From Xiphophorus maculatus (taxonomy: Eukaryota > Chordata > Actinopteri > Cyprinodontiformes > Poeciliidae): 64,000 bases of DNA. The DNA is taken from assembly GCF_002775205.1 (NCBI RefSeq), contig NC_036458.1, forward strand, positions 2,572,560-2,636,559. Reading direction: 5' to 3'. Under the pieces are notes generated by a model. It was not told the DNA's origin and made no database searches. It saw only the letters and a program-made list of their open reading frames with translations. Each line of letters starts with the position of its first letter. The stretch's first letter is position 1. A program made the translations under genes and the position numbers. This document shows, piece by piece, positions 24,408 through 37,569 of the stretch.

Positions 24408-27400
24408 ATGGAGGAGCTGAGCGCCGTGGGAGAGCAGGTTTTTGATGCCGAGTGCATTTTGAACAAACGACTCAGAAAGGTGGGGCTTCAGAAACGACCT
24501 TTTCATCATCATTCCGCGGTTTTCCGTCCTTCCTCCGGCGGCTTCTCGCTAACCAAACCGCCGCTGTTGCCGTTTTTCTGCGCTCTTGTTTCAGGGAAAG
24601 TTGGAGTTTCTGGTGAAGTGGAGGGGATGGTCATCCAAGTAAGTGCTACTCAGCCCGAACAATGAAAACAACAACAACGTATCTGATGGGAGCCTGCTGC
24701 CTCCTCCAGAACCGAACCCTTGCTCTTTCCATTCGGTCCAGAACTAGAAATACACCCCAGACTTGTGTTTTGCTCCTGGGAACTGTTTCTACCTTTCTTT
24801 GGAACCTCTATAGTTGCTTCTTTTGTTCAGAAATCCAGAATTGTCTTTGAAACCTGGCGCAGATTTGTCCCTGCATCATTAAACTGATTTAGTAGTTGGA
24901 TTTCAGCTCATTCAGACGGTTACAAATATTAACTTCACTAAATTTTTAATACGTTTTCTGCACATAAATAATCCAAATTTGCAATAGTTTGTAAAAAAAC
25001 AAAAAAAAATAATTCTACTTTATTAAGCTTTATATTAGTTTATGACAGAAAATGTGAGGTTTTATCCATGGTGTTGCTCCATCCCTGTAATCCTCCATCA
25101 GTTCACACTGTTGCCTGCCAGCTCCAGGGTTTTCTGTTGGAACCACATCCTTTGTGTGTGTTGGCAGAGGGTGGGGGTGGATTATTTTCCTCACTGCTGA
25201 TCAGAATAGGCTGTTCACTAAGAGAAAGCTTATTACAGATCAGATCAATCCGGTTTTTCTTTTCTCCCCCTGCACTATAATTAGGTTGTTTGACATATAA
25301 TAAGGTTCAGAAATACAGTGGGGATCAGGAAGGGAACCTGCAGGTGCTTTAAAAATTGATGCACCAAAGAAAAGTGCAGTTAGATTTAAATTGGCCTATT
25401 TCCACTTAATCTAAGATGTACAGTTAAAAAATATCTCATTTAGGTTCTCTAAATTAACTAAAGCCAAGAACTGCCAACATCTTTAGTCTTCAAATGTGCC
25501 AAAACTGTATCATATTTAAAACTTTTTCTGGTTTATCCAGACATAAACCAGACAAAAGCAGGGATAGCAAAGTCTTTAGCCTGAAATTGAGTAAAAAATG
25601 GAAATATATATGGTAATATGTTAAGCAAGAAGTTAAAAGAAATGTTGCTTTACAAGGGTACCTTGGGAGACCTAACACACCAGCACCGTACCCAGACATT
25701 TAAGAGCCCTGTTTGTGTAATTCAAAGTGAAGAGCAGCTGCAGATGATAAAAACAAAAGCTTACAGGTTGACTGTTTCTGCTACAGTTCTGACCTGCATT
25801 GTTACTCTGATATACACAGACGTGCATGAGGAACATGTGACCAGAATAATTTAGATAACTAAACCCTACAGTTTTTGCTCAAGTTTGAATTTTCTGCAAA
25901 GAAAGCAAATCAGTCTGTATTTCACCGCTGATTTACGCTCCAGTGATTATTAATCGGCCAAAAATCTGTCTGTTTCTGCTATCAAAATTAAAACCTCATC
26001 ATTTCCAGTCTGTTAGCACATCAACCAACAGGATTTACGTTGGAAGAACTTACTTTATCAAACTCTGACAAGAGTTACGGACATATGTGGCCAAACAAAC
26101 TATTGACCCCATTTCTGTTTTCAGGAAATCAAACCCTGATGTCTCTAGTGAAATTAAACCAAATTACTCCATGAATTATTTAATTTGTTGTGAAATTCTC
26201 CTATCTGATTGTGGAGGCTATATATTATGGAGCTAAAATATTAGTGTGCAATTTCAGAAATGCTAAACTTGCATCTAGTATGAAGTAAATAATGGTACTG
26301 GCAGAGAAAGGGTCAGACAAATGTGGGTTGATGGAAATCAATGTCAACTATATTTCAGCAACTGTTTTGCTTTTAATTATTTAGTTTGGCTTAAAAAAAC
26401 AACTTTCCTTATATTTCCCTCTGAGAACCACATAGAAAATGACTCTTTAATCATTGGGTGTCATTTTCTATTTATTTCAGACACAACAGCTGGGAGCCGC
26501 AGGAAAACATTCTGGACCCGAGACTGTTGGCGGCATTCAATAAGAAGTGGGTAGCCCTTGGTTTCCTGTGCAGTTTGTGGTGTTTTAACTCATTGATTGA
26601 TTTAATACATTTAGTGACATCACAGATGAACAAAAGTCAATTATTATTAAAAAAAAATGAAAGAAAACCTTAAATGTAGTTTTAAAAAGCTGAGTAGTCC
26701 AGTTGAGTCCTGATTTAGTTAGAAAATTTTGGGAGCAAAAAAAAAAAAATCTTAATTTCTGCCTTTGTTCTGTTATTCCTGTACGATGGAGTACTGGAGT
26801 CAGAATACAAGATATTTTTTAAAAAGTAATATTTCCTGGTTATAGTCATTTTAATAGAATAAAATGCATCTCAGCTTGGTTCTTTCTTCAAAGTGGACGC
26901 TAAAATGATGTTATGCAGTTGTGACTAAAGGTAAGCATTTCCTTATTCCTTCAATAGATTCCAAAGTATACCTGTAGGAGTTCTGATAAAATTATGACTT
27001 TATTTTTATATTATTACAACTGTCGTACAACTTTATTCTTCTATTATTATGACTATTTCCATAAAAAAAACAGCCTGGCCCTAGTATTCTGTTGTAGCGT
27101 ATATAGATATTGAATTAAAGTTGCCCAAGGACACAGCCTTGAGGATCCACGTATGTGATTGTTGGATTTTGTCCCGATTTTATGACACAAAAAGGTTCCT
27201 GAACCAGTTTGGCGCAGTACTAGATGATCTCATAGCAGACTGCAAAGTTTGAATCAAGAAGTTAATTTGTTCATTAATTTCTTTTTTAATGAATTTTGCC
27301 ATAATGCACAGGAGTCATAAGTTACCAAAGGTAGCGTCACTAGCTGCTCGTTCTATCCTCTCAATGCAAAATATTTTTCCCATCAGAGAACAAGAAAAAG

Positions 27401-28866
27401 AGCTTCTGATGCTTAAAAGACGCAAACGACCCAGAGGACGACCCAGAAAGATCATAGTAAGTATCGACCACAGCAGAACCGTCTACTTTCTGGACCAACA
27501 ATGGACCGCTAAACAATTATTCTTAAAATTCTAGGAGAATATACCGGAACCCCAAAAATCAAGCACCTCTTCATCTGCTTCATCCTCCTCGTCCTCCGAC
27601 TCCTCATCCTCCTGCTCCTCTTCGTCTTCATCCTCAGAAGATGAAGATGAGGGCGATGACGGCCACGCCAAACAGGCGAGCCCGACCGTCAGGCCACGGG
27701 AGCTACATCCCGTCCCTCAGAAGAAGGCGCAGATCGTCATGGCGAAGCAGGAGCCCCTGAGGAAGCGAAACAGGAAGCCCCTGCCTCCGGAGGCGAAGGA
27801 GTTCCAGCAGAACAAGGGTCCGCGCAAAGTCCTGAAGACCGCCAGAGAAACGGATCTTCCAGGGGCGATCAAGAAGCCGGTTCATCCGGCGAGCTTCACC
27901 TTCATGGGTTTCCACCGCAGCTCAGCCAAAGATGCTGCGCCTGGTCCGTACAGGAGCCCGCTGACCCAGGGTGGGACGGTTAAACCCGCTACCAGCTCAC
28001 CTGGATCTGGGAGATCTTCAGTCCAAACCGTGTCTCTGGCCTTGAACAAATCCAACCAGATCAGAAATGCAACCGAGGGGAAGCTGTCCATCTCCGGCGG
28101 GAACAGTGGAGGAAGTCTGGATTTGAAAGCAGCTGCTTGTAAATCCAAAGGAGTAGCTGCTCTGAATGTGAATACCACCAAACATCCAGTTCAAGGAACC
28201 ACTCAGCACACTCTGAGCTCACCCAGCGGACCAAAGAAGCCCCACTCCACCGGGTCCGCAATGCAGCGGGTAGCCGGTACTAAAGCAGGGGTTTCCCAGT
28301 CTAAGAGCTCCTCCTCCAATCAAGGCAATCAGCCCCTCAACCTTCAGAACAAGCAGTCTCAAAGCGGTGACGCTCCTGGAAGCGGCACCACCGCAGCGTT
28401 GGGCCTGAGAAATCCAGTCATCCCTGCGAGAAAACCCACAGTCGCCCAAAATCTGGAGACAAACGCCAATAAAAGTCCGGTTTCCTCTGGAAGACCGCCT
28501 GCCAGGAAACCGCAGGCCGGTGGAGACAAGCTCAGAGAAATGAAGGAATTCCAGAAGGTCCAAGGCCGGTTGGACAAGTCCTGCTCCGAGATCCAGAACC
28601 CGCCAGCAAGAACGGCCACTAAAGGCAGCAAGAAAGCCAAAATGACCGACATGAGCACCGGCGAAGAGGAGAGCAGCTCGGACTCGGACCACGACTCTTC
28701 GTACGCTGGACAGGGTCACCCAGTGGCGGGCCAGAACCAGGACTGGAAGCCCACACGCAGCCTGATCGAACACGTGTTTGTGACTGATGTCACGGCGAAC
28801 CTGGTCACCGTCACGGTGAAAGAGTCGCCAACCAGCGTGGGCTTCTTCAGCATCCGCAACTACTGA
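24408..28866 (+). CDS. cbx2: Chromobox protein 2, Polycomb PRC1 subunit
   Basis: The coding exons are 24,408-24,479, 24,595-24,638, 26,481-26,546, 27,387-27,456 and 27,535-28,866. All have GT..AG introns in frame, giving 527 aa (human CBX2 is 532). The chromodomain is residues 8-61, with aromatic-cage residues F12, W33 and W36 (VKWRGWSS, NSWEPQENILDPRLL), which reads H3K27me3. An AT-hook follows at about 73-82 (RKRPRGRPRK), then a serine-rich run (about 93-117) leading into an acidic EDEDEGDD stretch, where the mammalian protein is phosphorylated by CK2. A second AT-hook-like patch is KRNRKPLPPE. The C-terminal Pc box (LIEHVFVTDVTANLV and on to SIRNY) binds RING1 and is nearly identical to human. 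The middle of about 300 residues is low-complexity and poorly conserved, as usual in the family. AATAAA at 29,018-29,023 is the likely poly(A) signal. Confidence 0.97.
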
Positions 28867-28869
28867 CAG

Positions 28870-31035
28870 TCGACCTGGGCGGGTCTGCAGGGTTCACTAG
28901 TTCACTTATAGCAGTCAAGACATATTTTAGATAAAAACAATAATAATAGAGTCAGTCATTGATTGTAATTATTTATTTTGTCATATGTATTAAAAAAGTG
29001 CATTTTGGATGCAGAGAAATAAACGTTTGTCCTCGTTTGTCGTGTTACTCAAGAGAGAAACTACGGTATTCAGTTACAGGGCCCGTGTGATCATTAGTCC
29101 CAGTCTTAAAGGGACGGTTCACTTTAGTTTCATTTTAATGTTAAATTCAGAGGTTATTAGCAGTGGTATTTGAGTTGGTATCTTAAGTTTCAGATAGATT
29201 TAGCCAATCAGAACAGGGCTGACACAAAATGTTGAAGTCCAATTTTAAAACTCTTACCAGCACAAAAAAACTCAGAAAACTGGAATATATGTATATTGTT
29301 ATATATTGGTACAAAAAGCTAAATGTATAGCTTTGAGATATTAGTAAAATATTAGCTGTGTTTAGCTGAACCAAATATTTAGTTAGCAAATTAACTACTT
29401 AGCTCATTTAGTTAGAATGTGACAGTTTATCAGTTTTACTATAAATGTGATCAGAATGTTACAGAAATAATTAAGCAGTGGTTATAAACAGGAGTGAGAT
29501 TATTTTAAACTCCCTGATGGAGTTTTAGTCATCATCAGTACTTAAATATAAGTGTTTTGTAACTTATCCAGGGTAATCCATCCCACGTTGCCTCAGCAGA
29601 GCTCTAACTGGGCTGGGTTTCCACGCCTTGTTGGACCGTTTGCATCATTATGACAGGTTCTGTTTACATGCAGGAAGTCAGATACGGTATCTGCATTCAC
29701 AGAGATATGAAGGTAAAACTTCTGACTGGAGGATGTTTACCTCTCCTTCTCTGGAGAGTTTTACCACATGTAGAGGGAATAATGAGCAGAAAAACATGTT
29801 GAAATTTTGAGAAAAAAAATTCATTTTTTCAAATGTTTATAAAGACAGTTTAAGACAGCAGCATAACATGTCCTGTACATTCACCGGCTGCGTTTCCATT
29901 ACAAAAATATTCTGCTCATGTTAAAAAAACACACCTTATGTGAATAAATTTGTTCACATGATACGTCATCCTACATCTGCTTGATCACAATGTGTGATGT
30001 GAAAAAAGTGTTTCCATTGCAGTTTTGCGAAATACACAAATTTTGATACAACTGATTAGGTTGTATTACAGCAAGCTTCAAAAGTTACAAAATTTAGACT
30101 TTTGGAAATATTCAAGTTTTTAGATTAATCCAAGTATTAGATTTTTTTAGAAAATGTTTGACTTCTCAAACTCAGAAATTTCCTTGTTTTTTTTTTTCTA
30201 GAAAATTTCTGACATTTTTGGTGGAAATTTACTTGTTTTCTCTTTTTAAACATTGGATTGGTGCACCTCTAGTTATAAAACGGTTCTAGTTTTATTCACA
30301 GGTGTTTCAGGCCAGAGGGAGGAACAAAGAATCTGGGTCTTTATCTGATGTAAAGGGAAAGAAACAGCAACCATGTGCGCTGCTTTCTGCTCCCGTGGGA
30401 GGAGTTCAGCAACAAAGCAGCGACTCAACTCGCCTGCAGACTGAGCCGTTCGTTCTTTTCCCCTAAAGATAGCTGCGGTCTCAGGTAGCTGAATGCAGGG
30501 AGGACCCCCAGAGCATTGAATGGAGCCTAAACCTGTTTGATTTTCTTATTTGTACTCCTGTAACGTGAGGGAGGAGGTCCTGCTGGGAGAAACAAATGTT
30601 GCACGCCTGATTGAAAGCATTTGAATGGTTTAGTTCTGCTTTATTCTTTCATTTAGAGCCAAGCTATGATGTTATTCCGCCAGCTGGGAGGCTGACGTAA
30701 CTCGCTTTTTTACTTTTCTGGCATCTACTTTTTTACAGATATAAACATCAAGGCATAAACTGCCACATATCCATCTAGACGGGGTTTGTTTTCTGTTTGT
30801 GACCCATTTATTTTAACCATAAAGCCTTGTGAAACTTGACTAATAAACAGAACAAAGGACCTCAGTTTGTGTTTATTTGTCTTTATTCACAACCAGGAGA
30901 TTTTTTTTCTTTAACTAAATGTTTTATTTTTTTAGCAATTTGAGAGAGAATCCCCTTCCTGCCTGGAGATTATTGCACTTCTTCCTAGAAAGGAAGAAAG
31001 ATTTTCCTAAAAGCCATACTCCAGATTAAAAACCT
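28870..31035. other. cbx2 3' UTR and start of the long intergenic region
   Basis: The 3' UTR probably ends near 29,040. The rest is AT-rich, with dispersed-repeat text at 29,885-30,110. No exon is supported. Confidence 0.55.
29885..30110. repeat. Dispersed repeat family G, copy 1
   Basis: 'GCGTTTCCATTACAAAAAT', 'GTGTTTCCATTGCAGTTTTG' and ACAAATT.TGATACAACTGA recur at 53,350-53,720, and in weaker form at 54,170-54,330, in the same order. Non-coding. Confidence 0.65.
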
Positions 31036-31036
31036 T

Positions 31037-31040
<4 letters not shown>

Positions 31041-31102
<62 letters not shown>

Positions 31103-31125
31103 TCCAACTACATATATATATATAT
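31041..31125. repeat. (TA)n microsatellite
   Basis: About 29 TA units, an interruption (GAATCCAACTAC), then about 8 more. Confidence 0.95.
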
Positions 31126-31129
31126 TTCG

Positions 31130-31819
31130 ATCAATGTGAATTTAATTGGCTTCATATAGAAATGCCCTGAAAGTATCGTTTCATGCGTCTGCCTCTACAC
31201 AATCAAAACTACAGTAATATTGAATAAATTAGAATATCTGATGAGGCTCATTTGTGAGATTAAAAGTAACATTTAAAAACTTTTAACCATTTTTCATGAG
31301 ATCCACGTTTGAATTAATATTTTATTGTTTTGATATTAAATGTCATGTTTTCTTTAGATGTAATCAAGAAATAATAATCAACAAATAAAAGTAATCTTTT
31401 ATTTGTGGTGGAAACTTTTTACTGATCTTTTAATGACCACGGTTTTTGCTTTCTTGTGTATTTGAGTAAATAGAACCACAAATATTCATCAACTTTTACT
31501 CAAAATCTGAACTTTTCTTCAATTTATAATGAAATAGTGAACAAATTCTTATTGTTGCTAAGAGTAAACAAGAATGAATTTCTAATAATTCAGCTCCAAA
31601 AAGTGTAAAAACCGACTGATAGAGATAACAGTCGGTTTCATATAAATCCACAATTTAATTGCTCACTAAATCTCCACTGGATGGCGCCCTTACACATGAT
31701 GCAGCAGACAGAAGAAAATGATTTAATACACAATTTAGATGTAATGTTACACTGTAGTCTATATGTCGTGCTTTCCTACAAAATAAGATAAAATAATTTT
31801 ACTGAGAACAATGTAATGG

Positions 31820-31820
<1 letters not shown>
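31130..31820. other. Gene-free AT-rich spacer between two TA repeats
   Basis: No exon or clear repeat is visible. Confidence 0.5.
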
Positions 31821-31824
<4 letters not shown>

Positions 31825-31886
<62 letters not shown>

Positions 31887-31890
31887 ATAT
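31825..31890. repeat. (AT)n microsatellite
   Basis: About 30 perfect AT units. Confidence 0.95.
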
Positions 31891-31894
31891 GAAA

Positions 31895-32875
31895 AAGGTT
31901 TTTCTTTCCCATAATTCGAATTTTAACTCCTACAATTCCAAACATTTCAGACAAGCCTCATTTTCTTCCCTTCAGACACAGGTCTTCCTGTGATTTGACT
32001 ATGCAGTTTCCAGCCGTAAAAGATCACCATAGAAGTAACCACAGAGTAAATATTGGTCATCTAATTTAACAATAAATAATTTAAAATCAACCTGTTGAAC
32101 ATGTTAAAAATCTTTAAACTTGACGTTTTAAGACCAGTTTCTATCCTTCCTGAGCCACAAACTGCTGCCACCACAAAAAGTCTGTCCATCGCCAGACAAT
32201 ACACCTGGCAAAGCAAAATAAATGACCATTCATCCAGTAGACTGATTTTATATTTTACTGTTCTTACCTTCATCAGTGGAGCGTTCTGCTGCTGATTATA
32301 GCAGCTGGTTTTCTCTGTTTAGAAACTGTCCAGTTGGTAAAATAACCTCCCTAAGTGATGTCAAAATTGTCATTAGATTGCCACACTTCACTGTGTGGAC
32401 AAAATGCTCAATTTATTCCAAAGACCATAACAGAGCCAAAGTGTTTTAGCTGCTCTGAAGTATTTAGTCTACTTCACTCATGATCTATGACATTTTTTAC
32501 CACTGCTGGGACCAAAATGGTGACTTTAGTTACGGAAATATAAAGTCGTCTCATCAGCTTACATGTTACACGTCTTCTACTATCTCACATTTTCAATCGA
32601 ATCTCCTCTAATAATGGCCCATTTAACTAATTAGAATATTACAGAAAAAATCATTTATTTCAGGAACTTTATCACTAAGTGAAACACATTATAGAGATTC
32701 GATTGATAGCCTTATTTTCTGTTAACTATATTTATTTTCCACTTGCAAGTAATGAAAAGTTAACATTTAAAATTAGAATATGACACTACAACATTAAAAA
32801 AAATAAGCATATTTAAAACTTTTTTAAAGATTATTTTTAAAAAGTGTTTTTAATCCAACATGCCTCATCTATTTA
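31895..32875. other. Gene-free AT-rich stretch
   Basis: Only chance frames; no domain or exon structure. Confidence 0.5.
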
Positions 32876-32879
32876 TATT

Positions 32880-33206
32880 CTAATTTTCTGAAAATGGCGA
32901 TACATATGGTAAACAGTAAATCAAAATAATCTGTGGTAATGGGATCATAAGTGGCCAGAGAACGGAGCCTTGAGGAGTCTCACATCTGATTTTTCCCCCC
33001 AGTTTGTTGTTTATCTCGGTTTGATACAAACCCACCTTTTCCCAATCGATCAATGTGTTGTGATTAGTTGTATCAAAGGCTGGATCAGGTCCCAGTAAAA
33101 CCAAACGAGTCAGCATTAAAACGTTTCTAAAAGATTTTGGGGCGTTATTTGGCGAAAGACAATGAGGCTGATTTAAACTTAATGACAGAGTATGGCTTTC
33201 GAACAT
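32880..33206 (-). pseudogene. LINE reverse-transcriptase fragment (L2-like), decayed
   Basis: The minus-strand frame reads LVLLGPDPAFDTTNHNTLID and then CETPQGSVLWPL. These match the RT core patterns LLDLSAAFDTVDH..L and GVPQGS(V/I)LGPLLF of L2/CR1-group LINEs. The stretch between the two motifs is shortened and the second catalytic block (YADD) is absent, so this is an internal-deletion remnant. Confidence 0.75.
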
Positions 33207-33289
33207 TAACTACAGGGTTTTGTCAACAGATTGTGTTAAAATGTCGGTTATGACTACGTTGAACTTTCACTCCACACAGACAAAACAAT

Positions 33290-34100
33290 AGGAATGTCAT
33301 AGATAATCTGGAATAACACAAGGGAAGATTATTCCTGCATTGTTTCCTGCTTGGCTCCGGAGGAAACCGTGCAGCACCTTTCAGGCCACAGACGCCCCTC
33401 TCCCTCTTTCACCACCGCAGTATTTACACACTCCTAACAACACTGTCACACAGCCTGAGGACCTGACAGAAGTTATCATTACACAAAGCGCTCTGTTCCA
33501 TAATTTATAGAGATCCCTGTCCCAGTCATGTGGAGCTCCCGAAATAAATTCAAGTAAACACTTACGCGACAAAGAGGCACTCACAGTGGCCTGGTATGCA
33601 TAAACAGTATGAACAGTGTGACAGTGTAATACACCCCCGATCCCCCAAACCCAACACACACACACACCCCCACACACACACACACACGCACACATGCATA
33701 TATGAAGGCCAACAGGCCAGCCCTCACTAGAGGCTAGAAATGACCGTAAAACTCAACCTCATCAATGCACCATCAACCCCTGATCCACCTGAGTGAATAA
33801 ACCAGACAAATCCATCTTCAATCATACCGAAGCACATCTAAAACATGTTATTTTGCAGATTTCTTCATCAGGAGAAACATTTTTTTAAAGTTTTATTTTC
33901 TTTTTGTTTGACAATAGGCTCTCTGCTTCACATCAGACTCCTGGAGACGGTGATGTGTTTATAAGAGCAATGAGAAAACAGACAAATACATCAACATGAA
34001 GGCAGTTTGATCTGATGACAGGCGGTCAGGTTGAAAGGAAAGTAGACCCCTGTCAGAGCCAGGATGATACCAAGCTCTAAGATCCTTACAAACTGACCTG
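33290..34100. promoter_or_regulatory. Unique block, candidate non-coding regulatory sequence
   Basis: Balanced composition and repeat-poor apart from the CA microsatellite at 33,651-33,695. No exon is visible. The regulatory reading rests on composition only. Confidence 0.2.
33651..33695. repeat. (CA)n microsatellite
   Basis: Interrupted CA units with C runs, seen directly. Confidence 0.9.
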
Positions 34101-34649
34101 GAGAATACACAAGGTTTCACTCTGTCGGGATTTTAATACATAGATAAATATGTAGAGTTATAAAGAGAGAAAGATAGAAATAGAGAGAGATAGAGGAAAA
34201 GCCAGGGATGCAAAGAAACGGGCACAGAAAGATATATACAGAGATTGACAGAAAGCATTTAGTGATGTTGAGATGTGGACTTTGATTAGGCCGTTGTTTC
34301 ATTTCTTTGTTGTAGGTTAGCTGCTTTGTTTGGAATAAGTGTTCTGCTGAAGATACAGTTTGGACTAAACTCCTGCTGTTGGACAGATGGACTCAGATTG
34401 AAGTTTGTAGTCGACTCCATGACTAAGTTGTCCATGTGGCTGCAAAACGAGCCCACATCATGACTCCTCCGCCACTCTGCTGTCCATTGTTCCAGTAGTT
34501 GTGCTTCATTCAGATGGAGCTTCGTGAACCTGATCAGTTTTAACTCTTTCAGATGAGAACATTTCTAATTGTTCTGTCATTAGCTTGAATGTTTATCATG
34601 TTAACAGTCTATGAAGAGCTTCTAAGGAGTTTTAGTATTTCTCAGCGGT

Positions 34650-34760
34650 TTGAAAATGACCTCATAACCCTTCCCAGATTGATGGGCAGCAACAGTTGCT
34701 TCTCCAGGGCCATTGGGGATGTCTTTCTGTCTTTCTGTCTTTCTGTCTTTGCATCAAACT
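34650..34760 (-). pseudogene. Tc1-like transposase N-terminal remnant
   Basis: Read on the minus strand near 34,740-34,640, the frame gives EATVAAHQSGKGYEVI, the signature of the Tc1-like HTH domain (usual form DLREATVAAHQSGKG). The flanking part is degenerate. A (TTTCTGTC)n microsatellite at 34,721-34,750 has grown at its edge. Confidence 0.6.
34721..34750. repeat. (TTTCTGTC)n short tandem repeat
   Basis: Four near-perfect TCTTTCTG units. Confidence 0.85.
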
Positions 34761-34899
34761 GCCCAAACTTACTGGACTTGCAGATGATGTTTTGCAGCAG
34801 ACTCCACATTTCCCCTCTAAATACTGCAGAAGTAGGGAGGATGAACTTTGTTTTCCAGACTGTGCTGACACACAATTATGGTGTTATGTTAAAATAATG

Positions 34900-36580
34900 T
34901 GATTATTATCACTGCACCTTTGTCTCGTTTGTCTGACTCCTTCCTCTTCCAATCATTGTAACCAAACTGTTTGGTTTCAAACAGCAGAAATAGTTGCTAT
35001 TCGATTTCAAAGGGAATGTTTGGAAACCCGACCCGGCCCGACAGCGAACATACCTTACACCCGCGTCTCCCTCACCCTCCTTCTAAATCACTCCACTGGA
35101 GCAGAGTAAACAAACTCCAGTTTGCTCTCTGATATTGAGAGGTTCAGACAAGCGGCAATCCTCCGCTATGACAACACGGCCTCAGACAGACGATGTCATC
35201 CATCTTACCTCACTCTCCATCCATCACCGCGCCGGAGTCGACATGTCTGACAGTCCCACTCTCACTTTTCTCATTGGCACGGGTGTCCACATCTGTCACA
35301 TTTTCCCCCCAGATTTCTTTTAGTACGCCAGACGGACTCCGCCTCCTTCGCACCGAAATCCACCGACACCTGAAGGACAACCAGGCAGCGAGAGGACTTA
35401 TTGACTGGTCACGGTGTCTGATGTGATCCAGGCGCAGGAACCGTTTCCTGCCATTGTTGAACTACCTGGAAAACTGAACGAAAGAGTCAAACTTTCATGC
35501 TTGTGTCACCTTCTGAGGAGTTCTAGTCATATTTGACACCAACAGTCCAGATTGTACTATGAAGCAAAGGGAAACTGACAGATTTATGATCATATTTGAG
35601 TAAAACAAAAACAATAGTTTATATGATTATTTTTTTAAAAGTCACTTAAATTTGTTGGCAGTTTTTTATAATAATAAAAAAACACCAAATTGCTTAGGGA
35701 GGGTTCAACCCCTATAAAATAGGCCTATTGACTCCACTGGTCTGAGGTTCATTCCTGTAATTAATTTAATCTCTTATGTAACGATAAGCAGGATGAAGGT
35801 TCAGTCCCAAACGTCTAAATCTCTAAAACAATTAAACATCAAATTGATGATGTAGTGGCCAAATTATCTATTAAAACAAAAATGGTTCAGAAAACTGGAA
35901 GCAAACTCTTCCTTTAAAGGATTATTTAAAGTTCACTTTTAAGAGTTTGAAGAAGCTAATAAGTGATTTTTGGGATCTCAGCATCAGTCAGTCCAGAAAA
36001 AGACAGATTTTATAGATTTAGGTGTTTTGTAGCAAACACACTAAACTGTAGTCTGTTCTGGCTGAATGTCTTGATATGAAGATTTATGGTGTGAAGACAT
36101 AAAAAAAATAAAGTCTACAAAGATTCTCTGACGTAAAAAAATTAAACCATGATTAATCTGTTGTAGACTTTTGCACACCTTTCCTTGAAACACCTTCTTC
36201 AGACCCAGCATTCAGTCTTTTCATTGGCTGGAGAACATCGGGCATCTTTATTCAGGTGATCCAACAAAATGTCAGATTTAGCTCTGGGCTTTAAATAGGC
36301 CAATATAACTTCAGATTTCCTCTATTGAAACCATTTGGTTCAATACATTTTCTGTAAATTTACATTAAACTTTCCTGGAAAAGAAGCTGCTAACAAATTA
36401 CACCCAATCCTTCAAGCTTTTTAGGAAAAATAAAAACATGTCTCAAGAATATAAAACATTTTCTGTCTTGGACTAAATCAAATTAGCGTTTATATGACAG
36501 AAAACCCAGCAGGTTATCAGCATTTGCTTGTTCTAAATCAGATTTTTACCTGTAAATTCTCACATAAACAGGAAGAGAAA
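34900..36580. other. Gene-free stretch
   Basis: A GC-balanced section at 35,020-35,460 is repeat-poor; the rest is AT-rich. No exon is supported. Confidence 0.5.
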
Positions 36581-36589
36581 GAGTCAACA

Positions 36590-37560
36590 ATGCCGAACAG
36601 TCTGAGGAGTTATTGAACAAAGCAGCTTCTGACATGAAAGCCATTTTCTCTCCCACCGAGGAGTTTCTTTTCACACCCACGGGGCAGGAATCAGGACGTT
36701 TCTGCCTCTGCTGTGAAGCTGCGGTAACAAAGTCAAACTGTATCTTCCAGACTTAGGGGGCCAGCGGGAAGTTTGGCCTTCTGATCCTTGTATAATCTGC
36801 CCTGGGGAAGACACAGCTCCTCTCCTTACCTCCATCAAAGGCGCCAAGCCTCGACTTTCAGCCTCACATCCTGATCTGATTGAGGTGGAGAGAAAATATT
36901 GACTAATTCACCAGACAAAGCAGAGTCAATATTTGGAGCCGTTTCCAAGATGCTCGATGGGATAAAACCGGGAATGTGACCCAAACTGCTCTATTTGCAT
37001 CTTAATAGCAGGAAGAAAGACAAAAGTCAACTTTATTTACATTATTCTAACGCTGAGCTTCCACAAAAGCTTGATTATTTTCTCCAGAGTCTGGAGAGCT
37101 TTACTCTACCCACGGAAAAGTCCCGTAAAGCCCGTGGCACCAGGAGGGGCGCTCGGATAAATCAGCAGCAGGCTGTGAACAAGGCCCGGAGCCGGAGGAC
37201 CTGTGTGCAACAGGACAGCTCTATCGCTGAATTTCACAGGTCATTACTCTGGCTCCAGCCATCGCTGCCTCCAGTGGCTCTGGAGACGGGCAGCTTTTTC
37301 TCAGAGACAACAGCTTACTGGGCTTTGTGCAGGCTAAACAAGCGTGTCTGTCTCACAGCAGTAGATTAATGTCCAGATAGAGCTTTTTACTCCTCAGGGA
37401 GACCTGCGGAGGAGCCATCCATCAACCTTTGGAAACCATTACACAATAACAGAATAACAAAATCAGGGAGACGGGTTCACTGACAGAACCGCGTCCGCTG
37501 GGTTTACAGTGAAAGAGGCGGACAAAGGTTCTCAATTAGGTCCTCAAAAGCAAACAGGAA
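36590..37560. promoter_or_regulatory. Long unique block, candidate conserved non-coding region
   Basis: Almost 1 kb of repeat-free, balanced-composition sequence sits between worn AT-rich stretches, with an octamer-like ATTTGCAT near 36,993. A 124-codon open frame at 36,995-37,369 (+) has no domain, no good splice context and a basic, low-information composition, so I do not call it a gene. Noggin loci are known to be surrounded by long-range enhancers; assigning this block to noggin is inference. Confidence 0.3.
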
Positions 37561-37569
37561 GGTCAGATT

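Noticed and set aside
28219..28773. 184-codon minus-strand frame inside cbx2 exon 5
   Set aside because: Antisense shadow of the long cbx2 exon, with no domain of its own.
31041..31890. Paired TA repeats as a regulatory or structural device
   Set aside because: They are ordinary microsatellites about 0.7 kb apart, with no shared flanks or motifs pointing to function.
36995..37369. 124-codon open frame (+)
   Set aside because: No recognisable domain, and its composition matches the surrounding block. Kept as part of an unexplained region, not called a gene.
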